Origin: DATFJC01 sp035269445
Lineage (GTDB): Bacteria > Patescibacteriota > Patescibacteriia > UBA2591 > UBA6264
DNA length: 29,604 nt
Assembly (NCBI GenBank): GCA_035269445.1
Contig: DATFJC010000002.1
Span: 1 to 29,604, forward strand
Direction of reading: 5' to 3'
This document shows, piece after piece, positions 1-7,508 of the stretch. Numbering within the stretch: the first letter of the stretch is position 1; every line of letters starts with the position of its first letter. The notes under the pieces are model-generated. The model did not search any database, was not told where the DNA came from, and saw only the letters and a program-made list of their open reading frames with translations. The translations under genes and the position numbers were made by a program.

Positions 1-465
1 TTTTTTAAAAAATAATTTATCCTTTTTATTGGTCTTAAAAATTGAAATTAAAACAATTACAATCCCAATAAATATAAATATATCAGATAGATTTAAAACA
101 CTGATTCCTAGAAAAACAAAATAATCAGTTACTGATCCAGTAAAAATTCTATCTAATAAATTACTAATAGCACCTATTAAAATTAAATTAAAACCTAAAA
201 AGCCTAGCCATTCTTTTTGCCTTACTTCTATTATTAAAGAACTTATAATAAAAAAAATTCCTAATCCTATTAAAAAATATAGTAAAAAACCCGAAATAGG
301 AATGGAAAAAGCAATATAAGGATTAGGCGTATACTTAAAATCTACAAAAATAGTTTCAAAAGTTTCTCCTGATTTAGCGATAATTTTAATAATTCTATCT
401 AAAATAAATAATAAAAAGGAGCAAAAAAGAATTATTATAAATTTAGAAATTTTTAGTTTAATCAT
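1..465 (-). CDS. lspA: Lipoprotein signal peptidase (signal peptidase II), C-terminus cut by window edge
   Basis: Aspartyl protease of the cytoplasmic membrane that removes signal peptides from prolipoproteins. Reading the minus strand from the ATG at 465-463 gives 155 codons with no stop before the edge, so the end is missing; the family is usually about 150-170 residues. Visible features are an N-terminal membrane segment (residues 8-22), the NPYIAFSI stretch (48-55) matching the N-x-G-A-A-F-S region, then SNLLDR...SVTDYF (101-116) and LNLSDI (124-129). These hold both catalytic aspartates (D114 and D128) in the expected spacing. Four hydrophobic segments fit the fold. The start overlaps the end of the upstream gene by 8 nt, suggesting translational coupling. 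There is no Shine-Dalgarno sequence. The family call is secure; the exact C-terminus is unknown. Confidence 0.9.
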   Translation of the reverse strand, partial: MIKLKISKFIIILFCSFLLFILDRIIKIIAKSGETFETIFVDFKYTPNPYIAFSIPISGFLLYFLIGLGIFFIISSLIIEVRQKEWLGFLGFNLILIGAISNLLDRIFTGSVTDYFVFLGISVLNLSDIFIFIGIVIVLISIFKTNKKDKLFFKK

Positions 466-1561
466 TTTTTAACTTAATATAACCGTTTATTTTATTATTA
501 TTTTGTTTTAAAAATAAACTATCAAAGCCATTATTTAAATCAGGCAAATAAAAGAATAAATCTTTTTCTTGCTTTAAATAGTCTTGCTTTATTAAATAAT
601 TTTTAAGAGCATTATTTTGGTTAGACATTATAAACATATCACCCCTTTTTAATACTATAATATTTACATTCTTATTATTTAGAACATAAGCATCTTTATT
701 AAAGTCCTGATCAAGTGATAATTTCGTTTCTTTAAAAATAAAGTTTTCTGGATCAGCAATTTTTTCTAAAAAAGTAGAATTATCTGGTAAAATGTTTTTC
801 TTTATTATAGGATATTCTAAAGCAAAATTCTTTTTTAAATTATCTAAAATCTTCTCAATACTTCTGTTTTCTTTATATCCGAAAACAAACGGTTTTGTGA
901 ATTTTTGATCTTTTATACCTTTATAATTAAGATAAAATTCGCTTTTAAAAGAAAATCCTATCTCAGCTTTTTTCTTATCAAGGCTTAAAACACTTGACTT
1001 TAAAGTAGAAAGATTGTTAAAATAATTGTCACGGGATTGAAATTGATTAAAATTAAAATAAATATCACCAACACTCTTATTGGCTAAAAGTTTTACTTTA
1101 GACCAAAGTGTTTGAAAAAAATTAGACTTAAAGTCATCTTTTTTAATATTATTAAAAATATCTTTATTTGTTCTAATTCCTAAAACTTTTGAATCAAGTT
1201 TTAAAATTGAATCTTTGTTCAAATCGACAAGATTTTTAAACTTGTCTTTTTGTTTAAAATTCAAAACTAAAGCTAAATCTATATTTTCATTTTTTTTAAT
1301 AATAATAAAGCCTAAATTTTCAACATCTGAATAATTAATGTTTTCAATGGCTTTAAAGTTAGAATCAAGTAAAGAAATCTTTTTAAAAGGTTTTAAATTT
1401 GCTAAATTTTCTAAACCCTTATTGGGAATATTAATATAAACTAAAGTATTTTCTGGAATAAACTTCTCATTATTATTAGAATAAAGCAAGGTAAGACTAA
1501 TAAAAAACAGGAAGGTAATTAAGATAATAAAAAATATTAAAATTTGTTTTATTTTCTTCAT
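458..1561 (-). CDS. Membrane-anchored protein of unknown function (DUF3352-like layout)
   Basis: 367 residues, not recognised with certainty. It has a lysine-rich start and one N-terminal hydrophobic segment (about residues 6-27), followed by a hydrophilic, Lys/Asn-rich remainder that should lie outside the membrane. The first folded stretch reads PENTLVYINIP (36-46). This recalls DUF3352-type proteins, which begin their extracytoplasmic part with a similar Pro-x-x-Thr/Ala-strand motif; that resemblance is only from memory. No catalytic motif, zinc site or cysteine pair is visible. It overlaps lspA by 8 nt, so both are probably one transcript. It is divergent from rpsA with only 48 bp between them. 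The start at 1561 is the only reasonable ATG before the hydrophobic segment; a weak purine run lies a few bases upstream. Confidence 0.75.
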   Translation of the reverse strand: MKKIKQILIFFIILITFLFFISLTLLYSNNNEKFIPENTLVYINIPNKGLENLANLKPFKKISLLDSNFKAIENINYSDVENLGFIIIKKNENIDLALVLNFKQKDKFKNLVDLNKDSILKLDSKVLGIRTNKDIFNNIKKDDFKSNFFQTLWSKVKLLANKSVGDIYFNFNQFQSRDNYFNNLSTLKSSVLSLDKKKAEIGFSFKSEFYLNYKGIKDQKFTKPFVFGYKENRSIEKILDNLKKNFALEYPIIKKNILPDNSTFLEKIADPENFIFKETKLSLDQDFNKDAYVLNNKNVNIIVLKRGDMFIMSNQNNALKNYLIKQDYLKQEKDLFFYLPDLNNGFDSLFLKQNNNKINGYIKLKND

Positions 1562-1571
1562 AGATTATCTC

Positions 1572-1600
1572 TTGTCAATTAAATTATAAACTATTATAAT
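1572..1600 (+). promoter_or_regulatory. Promoter of rpsA (-35 TTGTCA, 17 bp, -10 TATAAT)
   Basis: TTGTCA at 1572-1577 and a perfect TATAAT at 1595-1600, with the ideal 17-bp spacer, lie in the 48-bp gap between divergent genes. The -10 box ends only 9 nt before the rpsA ATG (1610), so initiation at the usual distance gives a leader of 0-3 nt. This is one of the best-formed promoters in the window. Confidence 0.7.
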
Positions 1601-1609
1601 ATATATTAT

Positions 1610-2692
1610 ATGAAAAAAAATATTACCACAAAAAAAGAATATCAAAAACCTATTAAATCTATCCCAAAAGAAGGTGATTTAATAGAAGGAACAGTTATGC
1701 AAGTAAAAGAGAATAGTATTTACATTGACCTTAAAGGCATAAAAACTGGTATAGTAAGAGGTAAAGAATTACTTGATGAATCTGGAGAATTTACTAATCT
1801 TAAAAAAGGAGACAAAGTAAAAGCAACAGTAGTAAAAACAGAAAATGAAAAAGGCCTTATTGAATTATCTTTTAGAATAGCCGGTCATAAAATTGCCTGG
1901 GAAAGATTAGAAAAAATACAAAACGAGAATACAACCGTAAAAGTAAAAGTTGTAGATGCTAATAAAGGTGGCTTAATTGTTAAATATGGAAAAATCCAAG
2001 GCTTTTTACCTGTTTCTCATTTAAGACCTAAAAATTATCCTAGAGTAAAAGAAGGTGATAAAGAAAAAATATTAGAAAAATTAAAGGATTTTATTGGTCA
2101 AGAAATAAAAGTTAAATTTCTTACTGCTGATGAAGAAGAAAGCAAACTTATTGTTTCAGAGAAAAAAGCTGTTACCACTAAAAAAGAAAAAGAGATTAAA
2201 GAAAAATATAGTGTTGGAGATATGGTTGAAGGAAAAATAAGTGGAATAGTTGATTTTGGAGCTTTTGTCACCTTTGATGATAATAAAGAAGGTTTAATAC
2301 ATATTTCAGAACTTGCATGGCAAAGATTAGATCATCCCAGCGATATTGTAAAAGTTGGTGACAAGGTAAAAGCAAAGATAATTGACATTAGTGATGAAGG
2401 AAAAATTTCTCTTTCTATTAAAGAATTAAAAAAAGATCCTTGGGCAAATGTTAAAGAAAAATATAGTGTGGGAGATATAGTTGAAGGAGAAATTATTAAA
2501 GTTAATCCTTTTGGTTTTTTTGTAGAACTAGATAAAAATATTCATGGTTTAGCTCATATCTCAGAATTATCCGATAAAAATATAAACGATTTATCAAATA
2601 TTGGTAAGGTAGGTGACACAAAAAAGTTTAAAATTGTTTCTATTGAACCAGAAAATCATCGCTTAGGCTTATCTTTACACAAGCAGAAATAA
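1610..2692 (+). CDS. rpsA: 30S ribosomal protein S1 (four S1 domains)
   Basis: RNA-binding ribosomal protein that captures mRNA on the 30S subunit. Four OB-fold S1 repeats are visible: residues 21-89 (EGDLIEGTVMQVKENSIYID), 105-187, 202-272 (VGDMVEGKISGIVDFGAFV) and 287-357 (VGDIVEGEIIKVNPFGFFVE). Repeats 3 and 4 carry the typical G-[AF]-F-V and GL-x-HISEL signatures; repeat 2 is the most diverged. At 360 residues it is shorter than the six-domain E. coli protein and matches the four-domain forms of Firmicutes and Patescibacteria. It heads a plus-strand run with ftsH (27-bp gap). With almost no Shine-Dalgarno sequences in the window, S1 binding to A/T-rich starts is a plausible initiation route (inference). 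Confidence 0.95.
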   Translation: MKKNITTKKEYQKPIKSIPKEGDLIEGTVMQVKENSIYIDLKGIKTGIVRGKELLDESGEFTNLKKGDKVKATVVKTENEKGLIELSFRIAGHKIAWERLEKIQNENTTVKVKVVDANKGGLIVKYGKIQGFLPVSHLRPKNYPRVKEGDKEKILEKLKDFIGQEIKVKFLTADEEESKLIVSEKKAVTTKKEKEIKEKYSVGDMVEGKISGIVDFGAFVTFDDNKEGLIHISELAWQRLDHPSDIVKVGDKVKAKIIDISDEGKISLSIKELKKDPWANVKEKYSVGDIVEGEIIKVNPFGFFVELDKNIHGLAHISELSDKNINDLSNIGKVGDTKKFKIVSIEPENHRLGLSLHKQK

Positions 2693-2705
2693 AAAAGTTT
2701 AATAT

Positions 2706-2711
2706 TATAAT
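2706..2711 (+). promoter_or_regulatory. Possible -10 box (TATAAT) just upstream of ftsH
   Basis: A perfect TATAAT ends 8 nt before the ftsH ATG at 2720. No good -35 hexamer is found 16-18 bp upstream, so this may be chance in AT-rich DNA, or a -10-driven promoter giving a near-leaderless ftsH mRNA. Confidence 0.35.
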
Positions 2712-2719
2712 TATTAACT

Positions 2720-4564
2720 ATGAAATCATTATTTAAAAACTTTATTATACTTATAATAATATTTCTAATTATTTCTGGTATTTTTAGTTTATTTAACCTT
2801 CAAGGCCAAGAAACTAGTAAAATAGGTATAAATAAATTAGTTCAAGAGATTAAACAAGAACAAGTCCAAGAAATAACCATTGAAAAAGATAAAATAAACA
2901 TATTATTAAAAAATGGTAAAAAACAATATACTTTTAAAGAGCAAAATGAAAACTTTACTGATATACTAACAGGTTATAATATTTCCTCTCAAAAGATTGC
3001 TAATATTGATGTTAATGTTAAAAGTTCCAAAACTACTGATGCCATTTTAAATATTATTCTCCCATTAATTTTTCCTATTTTAATATTTATAGGAATTTTT
3101 TATTATCTTTCTAAGAAAATGAAAGGCAAGGGAATGAAAGCTTTTGATTTCGGTAAAAGTAAGGCTAAAAAAATAGATAAAAATAAAAAAGTAGAAACTA
3201 ATTTTAATGATGTTGCTGGAGCAAAAGAAGCAAAAGAAGATTTAGAAGAAATTGTTGACTTTTTAAAACATCCTAAAAAATACGTAAAATTAGGGGCTAA
3301 AATACCAAAAGGAGTACTTTTAGTCGGTCCACCTGGTTGTGGTAAAACTCTTTTAGCAAGAGCAAGTGCTGGAGAAGCAGGCGTTCCATTTTATCACATA
3401 TCTGGATCAGAATTTATAGAAATGTTTGTTGGAGTAGGTGCTTCTAGAGTAAGAGATTTATTTGAAAAAGCAAAAAAACATTTACCTGCTATTGTATTTA
3501 TAGATGAATTAGATGCAGTTGGTAGAAAAAGAGGAGCTGGAGTAGGAGGATCACATGATGAAAGAGAACAAACTTTAAACCAAATTTTAGTTGAATTAGA
3601 CGGTTTTGAACCAAATTCTGGTCTTATTGTAATGGCTGCTACTAATAGACCTGATATTTTAGATCCTGCCCTTTTAAGACCGGGTAGATTCGACAGAAAA
3701 GTTATCTTAGACCTACCGGACATAAATGGCAGAAAAGAAATTTTAAAAATACATGCCAAAGGTAAACCTTTAGCTTCAGACGTTAATTTAAAAAGAGTTG
3801 CTGAAAGAACACCTGGCTTTACAGGTGCTGATCTTGAAAACTTATTAAATGAATCTTCTATACTTACAGCAAAAAGAAAAAAAGATAAAATTACTATGGA
3901 TGAAATTCTTGAAAGTATAGAAAGAGTTATACTAGGACCAGAAAGAAGAAGCCATATTTTATCTGACAAGGAAAAGAATATAATTGCTTTTCATGAAGCA
4001 GGACATGCTATTGTTAGCTTTTTTTCAGCAGGTTGTGATCCAGTACAAAAAATTTCTATTATCTCTCGAGGCAGAGCAGCAGGATATACTTTAAAAATGC
4101 CAGAAACAGAAAAAAAATTAAAAAACAAAACAGAATTTTTAGATAAACTTGGCGCCCTCCTAGGTGGATATATAAGCGAAAAATTAACATTCAAAGATGT
4201 TACCACTGGTGCTTCAGATGACCTTAGAAAAGCAACTAAGATTGCTAAAAAACTAGTCACTGAATATGGAATGAGTGAACACTTAGGTCCTCGTACTTTT
4301 GGAGAAACAGATGATGAAATATTTTTAGGAGAACAAATCTCTCATAAAAGAAATTATTCTGAAAAAGTTGCTGAAAAAATTGATGAAGAAGTTTCCGAAA
4401 TAATTAAATTATGTTATAATAAAGCTGAAAAAATACTTAAAGAACATAAAGACAAATTAAAAGAAATAGCTGAAACTTTATTAAAAAAAGAAACCCTAGA
4501 AAAAGAACAATTTGAAAAAATTATTAAAAAAGATAATAATAGTAAGAATTCTGATAAAAAATAG
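2720..4564 (+). CDS. ftsH: ATP-dependent zinc metalloprotease FtsH
   Basis: Membrane-bound AAA+ protease that extracts and degrades membrane and short-lived soluble proteins. Its 614 residues show the complete architecture: TM1 (about 6-24), a short extracytoplasmic domain, TM2 (about 110-130), then the AAA module. That module has Walker A GPPGCGKT (203-210), Walker B IVFIDELDAVG (258-268), the pore motif MFVGVG (235-240) and an arginine-finger region RPGRFDR (320-326). The peptidase has the zinc motif HEAGH (425-429), and an aspartate in TTGASDDL (496-502) is the third ligand. The Walker A threonine usually found before GKT is cysteine here, a tolerated variation. No Shine-Dalgarno sequence precedes the ATG. 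The TAG stop overlaps the Shine-Dalgarno sequence of the next gene. Confidence 0.97.
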   Translation: MKSLFKNFIILIIIFLIISGIFSLFNLQGQETSKIGINKLVQEIKQEQVQEITIEKDKINILLKNGKKQYTFKEQNENFTDILTGYNISSQKIANIDVNVKSSKTTDAILNIILPLIFPILIFIGIFYYLSKKMKGKGMKAFDFGKSKAKKIDKNKKVETNFNDVAGAKEAKEDLEEIVDFLKHPKKYVKLGAKIPKGVLLVGPPGCGKTLLARASAGEAGVPFYHISGSEFIEMFVGVGASRVRDLFEKAKKHLPAIVFIDELDAVGRKRGAGVGGSHDEREQTLNQILVELDGFEPNSGLIVMAATNRPDILDPALLRPGRFDRKVILDLPDINGRKEILKIHAKGKPLASDVNLKRVAERTPGFTGADLENLLNESSILTAKRKKDKITMDEILESIERVILGPERRSHILSDKEKNIIAFHEAGHAIVSFFSAGCDPVQKISIISRGRAAGYTLKMPETEKKLKNKTEFLDKLGALLGGYISEKLTFKDVTTGASDDLRKATKIAKKLVTEYGMSEHLGPRTFGETDDEIFLGEQISHKRNYSEKVAEKIDEEVSEIIKLCYNKAEKILKEHKDKLKEIAETLLKKETLEKEQFEKIIKKDNNSKNSDKK

Positions 4565-4567
4565 GAG
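4563..4567 (+). promoter_or_regulatory. Shine-Dalgarno AGGAG, the only strong one in the window
   Basis: AGGAG sits 5 nt before the ATG at 4573 and shares bases with the TAG stop of ftsH, which points to translational coupling. Almost every other start here is preceded only by A/T, so this site stands out. Confidence 0.7.
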
Positions 4568-4572
4568 TTAAT

Positions 4573-5487
4573 ATGAAAATTAATTTAAAATCCATAAGCA
4601 AAAAGTCTTTACAAATAGTGTGGAATAATCCTATTTTATGGTTATTTGGTATCTTTGCTTCTCTTTTTATAACAAATAGAATTAGTTTAGCTCTTTTAAA
4701 TATTAATAAAGTGATTAGTTGGATTGAAAATTTAATGACTTTACAAATTTTACAAGATTCTTTTCAATTCTCTTTAAATCTAGTAAATAATTTAACCTCT
4801 TTACCTCTTTATAATCTTATTATTATTATTTCCTTTATAATAATACCTTTATATATTGCTATTTTATCTCAAGTTATTATTATATCTTATATTTCCCAAT
4901 TAAAAACAACTCCTAAAAAAGATTTAAAGCTTGGAAAAATTTTTAAAAATAGCCATAAATCAATTTGGAAAATTATATTAGTTTATACTTTAAGTATATT
5001 AATAACATTTATAATATTTTATTTATTTAAAATTTCTTTTAAATTTGCCTTATCTATTCCTATCCTTTATTATATTATTACATTTATATTAATCTCATTA
5101 ATAATAGGATTAATAATAAGATTCATTATATTAACTATTATTATAGAGAAAAAGAAATTTTTTCCTGCTATTCAAAAGGGTTGGCTAATATTTTGGAAAA
5201 ATTTCTTTCAGATTATTAAAACTTGTTTATTTTTATTCTTTATAACTTTTCTTTTTGGTTTAGCATTATTATTAATATCCTCTGTTATAGCTTTCCCTTT
5301 TACTTTAATAATTATTTTGTTTCTTTATATAAAGTCCGATATTGGTTTTCATATTCTTACAATTATTTGGCCTATCATTCAAACAATTATTACTACTTTA
5401 TTTATAGCAATGTTTTCTGTTTTTCAATATAGTATTTGGACAAATTTTTATCATAAAATAAATCCTTTTAAAAACAAGTGGAAATAG
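4573..5487 (+). CDS. Multi-pass integral membrane protein of unknown function
   Basis: 304 residues, dominated by long Ile/Leu/Phe-rich segments. About six membrane spans can be drawn (roughly residues 20-40, 78-105, 130-150, 155-180, 215-250 and 260-290). The N-terminal signature SLQIVWNNPILWLFGIFAS (13-31) is typical of a family of polytopic proteins common in AT-rich bacteria whose first span begins with W-x-x-P-x-L-W-x-F-G; their function is not known to me. No catalytic residues are apparent. It starts 8 nt after ftsH with a strong Shine-Dalgarno sequence, so it is probably co-transcribed with ftsH and could be a substrate or accessory membrane protein, but only the arrangement supports that. 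Confidence 0.85.
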   Translation: MKINLKSISKKSLQIVWNNPILWLFGIFASLFITNRISLALLNINKVISWIENLMTLQILQDSFQFSLNLVNNLTSLPLYNLIIIISFIIIPLYIAILSQVIIISYISQLKTTPKKDLKLGKIFKNSHKSIWKIILVYTLSILITFIIFYLFKISFKFALSIPILYYIITFILISLIIGLIIRFIILTIIIEKKKFFPAIQKGWLIFWKNFFQIIKTCLFLFFITFLFGLALLLISSVIAFPFTLIIILFLYIKSDIGFHILTIIWPIIQTIITTLFIAMFSVFQYSIWTNFYHKINPFKNKWK

Positions 5488-5721
5488 TATTAATTTTTTT
5501 AGTAAAAATTGTGTATAAAAAATTAAAAAAATCTATAATTTTAAAAAAATATTTTTTATCCCAAACTTTTATACTATTTATTAAAAAGTTTTACACTTGT
5601 TAATAACAAAAAAATGTTTTAAATTTATATAAGTATAAACAAATATTTAACTTTTCCTACTATTCCACAACTCCTATTAAGACTACTATTATTTAAAATA
5701 AATATATTATATTAATAACTA
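5488..5721. other. Candidate replication origin (DnaA-box-like cluster upstream of dnaN)
   Basis: This 234-bp non-coding spacer directly precedes dnaN. It contains a perfect DnaA-box consensus TTATACACA on the minus strand (5510-5518) and weaker 9-mers at 5556-5564 (TTATCCCAA), 5589-5597 (TTTTACACT) and 5661-5669 (TATTCCACA), each two mismatches from the TTATNCACA consensus. A nearly pure A/T stretch (5514-5558) could unwind, and an inverted repeat TTGTTA-A-TAACAA lies at 5597-5609. Bacterial origins often lie next to dnaN. The four parS sites 5.5-7 kb away support an origin-proximal position. dnaA itself is not in the window. The call is inferential. Confidence 0.45.
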
Positions 5722-6855
5722 ATGACAAAAAATAATAAAGAAAAAATTAAATTTTCCTGTTTGCAAGAAAATCTTACTAAGGGATTAAATCAAAATACTA
5801 AAATAGCTGGAACTGGAAAAACTAATTTAGAAATTCTAGATAATGTTTTAATTAAAGCAGAAAAAGGACACTTAACTTTAATAACAACTAATTTACAAAT
5901 TGCAGTAAAAACAAAAGTTAGAGCAAAAATAAAAAGCCAAGGTAAGACTACTGTACCTGCTAAGCTTTTAAATGATTATATAAAACTTTTACCAAATAAG
6001 GCTATAAACTTTGAAGAGAAAAATAATAATCTTGTTATAGATAATAAAAATCAAAAAACAAATATTAAAGTTACAGATCCTGAAGACTTTCCTATAGTTC
6101 CTAAAGTAGATAGAAAAAATAAAATAAAAATATCAGCCTCTAAATTTAAAGATGCTTTAGAAAGTACTTATTTTACAATATCTTCTGGAGAAATTAGAAG
6201 TGAAATAAGTGGGGCTTTATTTGATTTTAATAAAGATAATAAAAATATTCTTACTATTGTAGGTACAGATAGTTATAGATTAGCTGAAAAAAAAGTTAAA
6301 ATTAAGGATTATGACAAAAAGAAATCTATAATTGTTCCTTTAACTACACTCCAGGAAGTTATAAGAATTATAAATGATAATAGTGAAGAGGATTTAAATA
6401 TTTATATTTCTGAAAATCAAATATTATTTGAATATAAAGATACTGAAATTACTTCTCGTTTAATTACTGGTGATTATCCTGATTATAAAGAAACTATTCC
6501 AGAAACTTGGGTAACTGAGTGTAAATTTAAAAAACAAGATCTTATAAATGCTGTTAAGCAAGCTAGTTTTTTTGTTAAAGAAGGAATTAATGATATTACT
6601 TTAGATGTTAAAAATAATGAATTAGTAGTTTCTTCTCTTAATAGTCAAATAGGAGAAAGTACTACTAAAATTAATGCTGAAATAGATGGTGATAAAAATA
6701 AAATAGTTTTTAATTATCGCTATTTATTAGACGGTCTTTTACATGTAAAAGGTGAGGAAATTGTTTTAAGGTTAGTTAATGATAATACTCCGGGTATAAT
6801 TACATCTCCAGAACATGAATCTTATTTTTATTTAATAATGCCAATAAAGGTTTAA
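5722..6855 (+). CDS. dnaN: DNA polymerase III beta subunit (sliding clamp)
   Basis: Ring-shaped processivity factor that tethers the replicative polymerase to DNA. 377 residues, close to the usual 365-380, with the three repeated clamp domains recognisable: 1-120 (LTLITTNLQIAVKT), 128-250 (SGALFDFNKDN...GTDSYRLAEKKV) and 255-377, ending in YFYLIMPIKV, a typical clamp C-terminus. GTDSYRLA and TGDYPDYKETIP are strongly conserved in DnaN. The start is the ATG at 5722; there is no Shine-Dalgarno sequence. The upstream spacer has features of an origin. hup follows after 34 bp, including a TTAA-rich tract (6855-6879), and is probably co-transcribed. Confidence 0.95.
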   Translation: MTKNNKEKIKFSCLQENLTKGLNQNTKIAGTGKTNLEILDNVLIKAEKGHLTLITTNLQIAVKTKVRAKIKSQGKTTVPAKLLNDYIKLLPNKAINFEEKNNNLVIDNKNQKTNIKVTDPEDFPIVPKVDRKNKIKISASKFKDALESTYFTISSGEIRSEISGALFDFNKDNKNILTIVGTDSYRLAEKKVKIKDYDKKKSIIVPLTTLQEVIRIINDNSEEDLNIYISENQILFEYKDTEITSRLITGDYPDYKETIPETWVTECKFKKQDLINAVKQASFFVKEGINDITLDVKNNELVVSSLNSQIGESTTKINAEIDGDKNKIVFNYRYLLDGLLHVKGEEIVLRLVNDNTPGIITSPEHESYFYLIMPIKV

Positions 6856-6889
6856 TTTAATAAATTAATTAATTAATTAAAAAATTATT

Positions 6890-7168
6890 ATGAACAAAAA
6901 AGAACTTGTCGAAGCAATGTACAAAAAAGCAGATGCTAATTCTAAAGCTGAAACTAAAAGAGTTTTAGATGCTTTTATTGAAACTGTTAAATCTACCCTT
7001 AAAAAAGGCGATCAAGTTAGTATTTCTGGCTTTGGTACTTTCCAAGCTAAGAAAAGAAAAGCTAGAACTGGAGTTAACCCTCAAACTGGTGAAAAAATGC
7101 AAATTCCAGCAGTTAAGGTTGCTAAATTTAAAGTTGGTAGTGGTTTAAAAAGAGCAGTTAGGAAATAG
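6890..7168 (+). CDS. hup: HU-family nucleoid DNA-binding protein
   Basis: Dimeric histone-like protein that bends and compacts DNA. 92 residues, the standard HU length. N-terminal helices contain MNKKELVEAMYKKAD, followed by GDQVSISGFGTFQAKKRKAR (40-59) and the arm region TGVNPQTGEKMQIPA (60-74), including the conserved NPQTGE and the Pro of the DNA-intercalating tip. The C-terminus VAKFKVGSGLKRAV is canonical. It follows dnaN at 34 bp and is closed by a strong hairpin terminator (7185-7218). HU or IHF assignment cannot be separated by eye, but lone genes of this length are usually HU. Confidence 0.93.
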   Translation: MNKKELVEAMYKKADANSKAETKRVLDAFIETVKSTLKKGDQVSISGFGTFQAKKRKARTGVNPQTGEKMQIPAVKVAKFKVGSGLKRAVRK

Positions 7169-7184
7169 ATTTTAATCCTATAAT

Positions 7185-7218
7185 AAAGCACCTCCTTTTA
7201 AGGGGGTGCTTTTGTTAT
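7185..7218 (+). terminator. Rho-independent terminator of hup
   Basis: An 11-bp stem (AGCACCTCCTT, 7187-7197, with its complement 7200-7210, one G-T wobble), extended by two A-T pairs, is followed by TTTGTTATAT. It lies 16 nt after the hup stop. The hairpin could also act on minus-strand transcripts coming from the tRNA operon. Confidence 0.85.
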
Positions 7219-7249
7219 ATAAAAAAAATGCGCGCAGAAGGGATCGAAC
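7215..7249 (-). repeat. 35-bp direct repeat, detached copy of the tRNA-Lys 3' end
   Basis: These 35 bp are identical to 7399-7433. They consist of the 3' half of the tRNA-Lys T-arm, the 3' acceptor strand with discriminator base, and the A8/T8 tract beyond it. The bases just outside differ (7214 against 7398, 7250 against 7434), so the repeat boundaries are sharp. A duplicated tRNA 3' end is the classical footprint of site-specific integration. Confidence 0.85.
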
Positions 7250-7355
7250 ATCACTCGTTAAACAAGGTTTAACGTCATTACTAAAACCACTCGGTTTTAG
7301 TATTTCCTCCACGGGAAAACAATACAGTTTTCCCGACCCCTTTCTGGTTCGATCC
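7241..7355. other. Hairpin cluster that can fold as a four-way junction; possible structured RNA or recombination site
   Basis: An outer 9-bp stem (GGATCGAAC 7241-7249 with GTTCGATCC 7347-7355) encloses three perfect hairpins. The first is CGTTAAAC 7256-7263 with 7267-7274 (8 bp, 3-nt loop). The second is TACTAAAACC 7279-7288 with 7293-7302 (10 bp, 4-nt loop). The third is CGGGAAAAC 7312-7320 with 7327-7335 (9 bp, 6-nt loop). The outer stem uses the T-loop sequence of the tRNA-Lys copy. G+C over 7241-7390 is 69 of 150, well above the surrounding DNA, as is typical of structured RNA in AT-rich genomes. No ORF is evident. I do not recognise it as a known RNA family; strand and function are open. 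Confidence 0.5.
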
Positions 7356-7389
7356 AAAAACCTCCTCGCAGGTCCGACCTGTTAGGAGG
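7356..7389 (-). terminator. Rho-independent terminator of the rpsF-pilT-tRNA unit
   Basis: Read on the minus strand, an imperfect stem (CCTCCT with AGGAGG, 7384-7389 and 7361-7366, inner stem CAGGT/ACCTG with a 3-nt loop) is followed at once by TTTTT (7360-7356). It is 24 nt beyond the 3' end of tRNA-Lys and lies inside the stretch bounded by the tRNA-derived direct repeats. Confidence 0.65.
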
Positions 7390-7398
7390 CTATAATTT

Positions 7399-7433
7399 TT
7401 ATATAAAAAAAATGCGCGCAGAAGGGATCGAAC
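7399..7433 (-). repeat. 35-bp direct repeat, native copy spanning the tRNA-Lys 3' end
   Basis: Identical to 7215-7249. Bases 7413-7433 belong to tRNA-Lys and 7399-7412 are its 3' flank with an eight-T tract on the transcribed strand. The 149 bp between the two copies would be the inserted segment if this is an attachment-site duplication. Confidence 0.85.
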
Positions 7434-7485
7434 CTTCAACCTTGGGCTTAAGAGGCCCCTGCTCTTCCAGTTGAGCTATGCGCGC
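7413..7485 (-). tRNA. tRNA-Lys (anticodon CTT)
   Basis: A 73-nt cloverleaf on the minus strand: acceptor GCGCGCA paired with TGCGCGC, D-arm GCTC/GAGC, anticodon loop CTCTTAA giving CTT (codon AAG), T-arm GAAGG/CCTTC with TTCGATC, and discriminator A. The first anticodon-stem pair is G-A, a mismatch. CCA is not encoded. It lies 23 nt downstream of tRNA-Arg and probably shares its transcript. Its 3' 21 bases are duplicated at 7229-7249. Confidence 0.95.
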
Positions 7486-7508
7486 TTATTTATATTTTTT
7501 ATGAAAAG

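Noticed and set aside
3394..3969. 191-aa minus-strand ORF inside ftsH
   Set aside because: It lies entirely antisense to the highly conserved AAA domain, has Ser/Pro-rich mirror composition and no family features.
5223..5432. 69-aa plus-strand ORF in another frame of the 4573 membrane gene
   Set aside because: It is wholly contained in a longer credible ORF and is made of Phe/Tyr/Ser-rich shadow sequence.
7217..7249. A second, truncated tRNA-Lys gene
   Set aside because: Only the 3' 21 tRNA bases are present and no cloverleaf can form; it is better explained as a duplicated attachment-type repeat.
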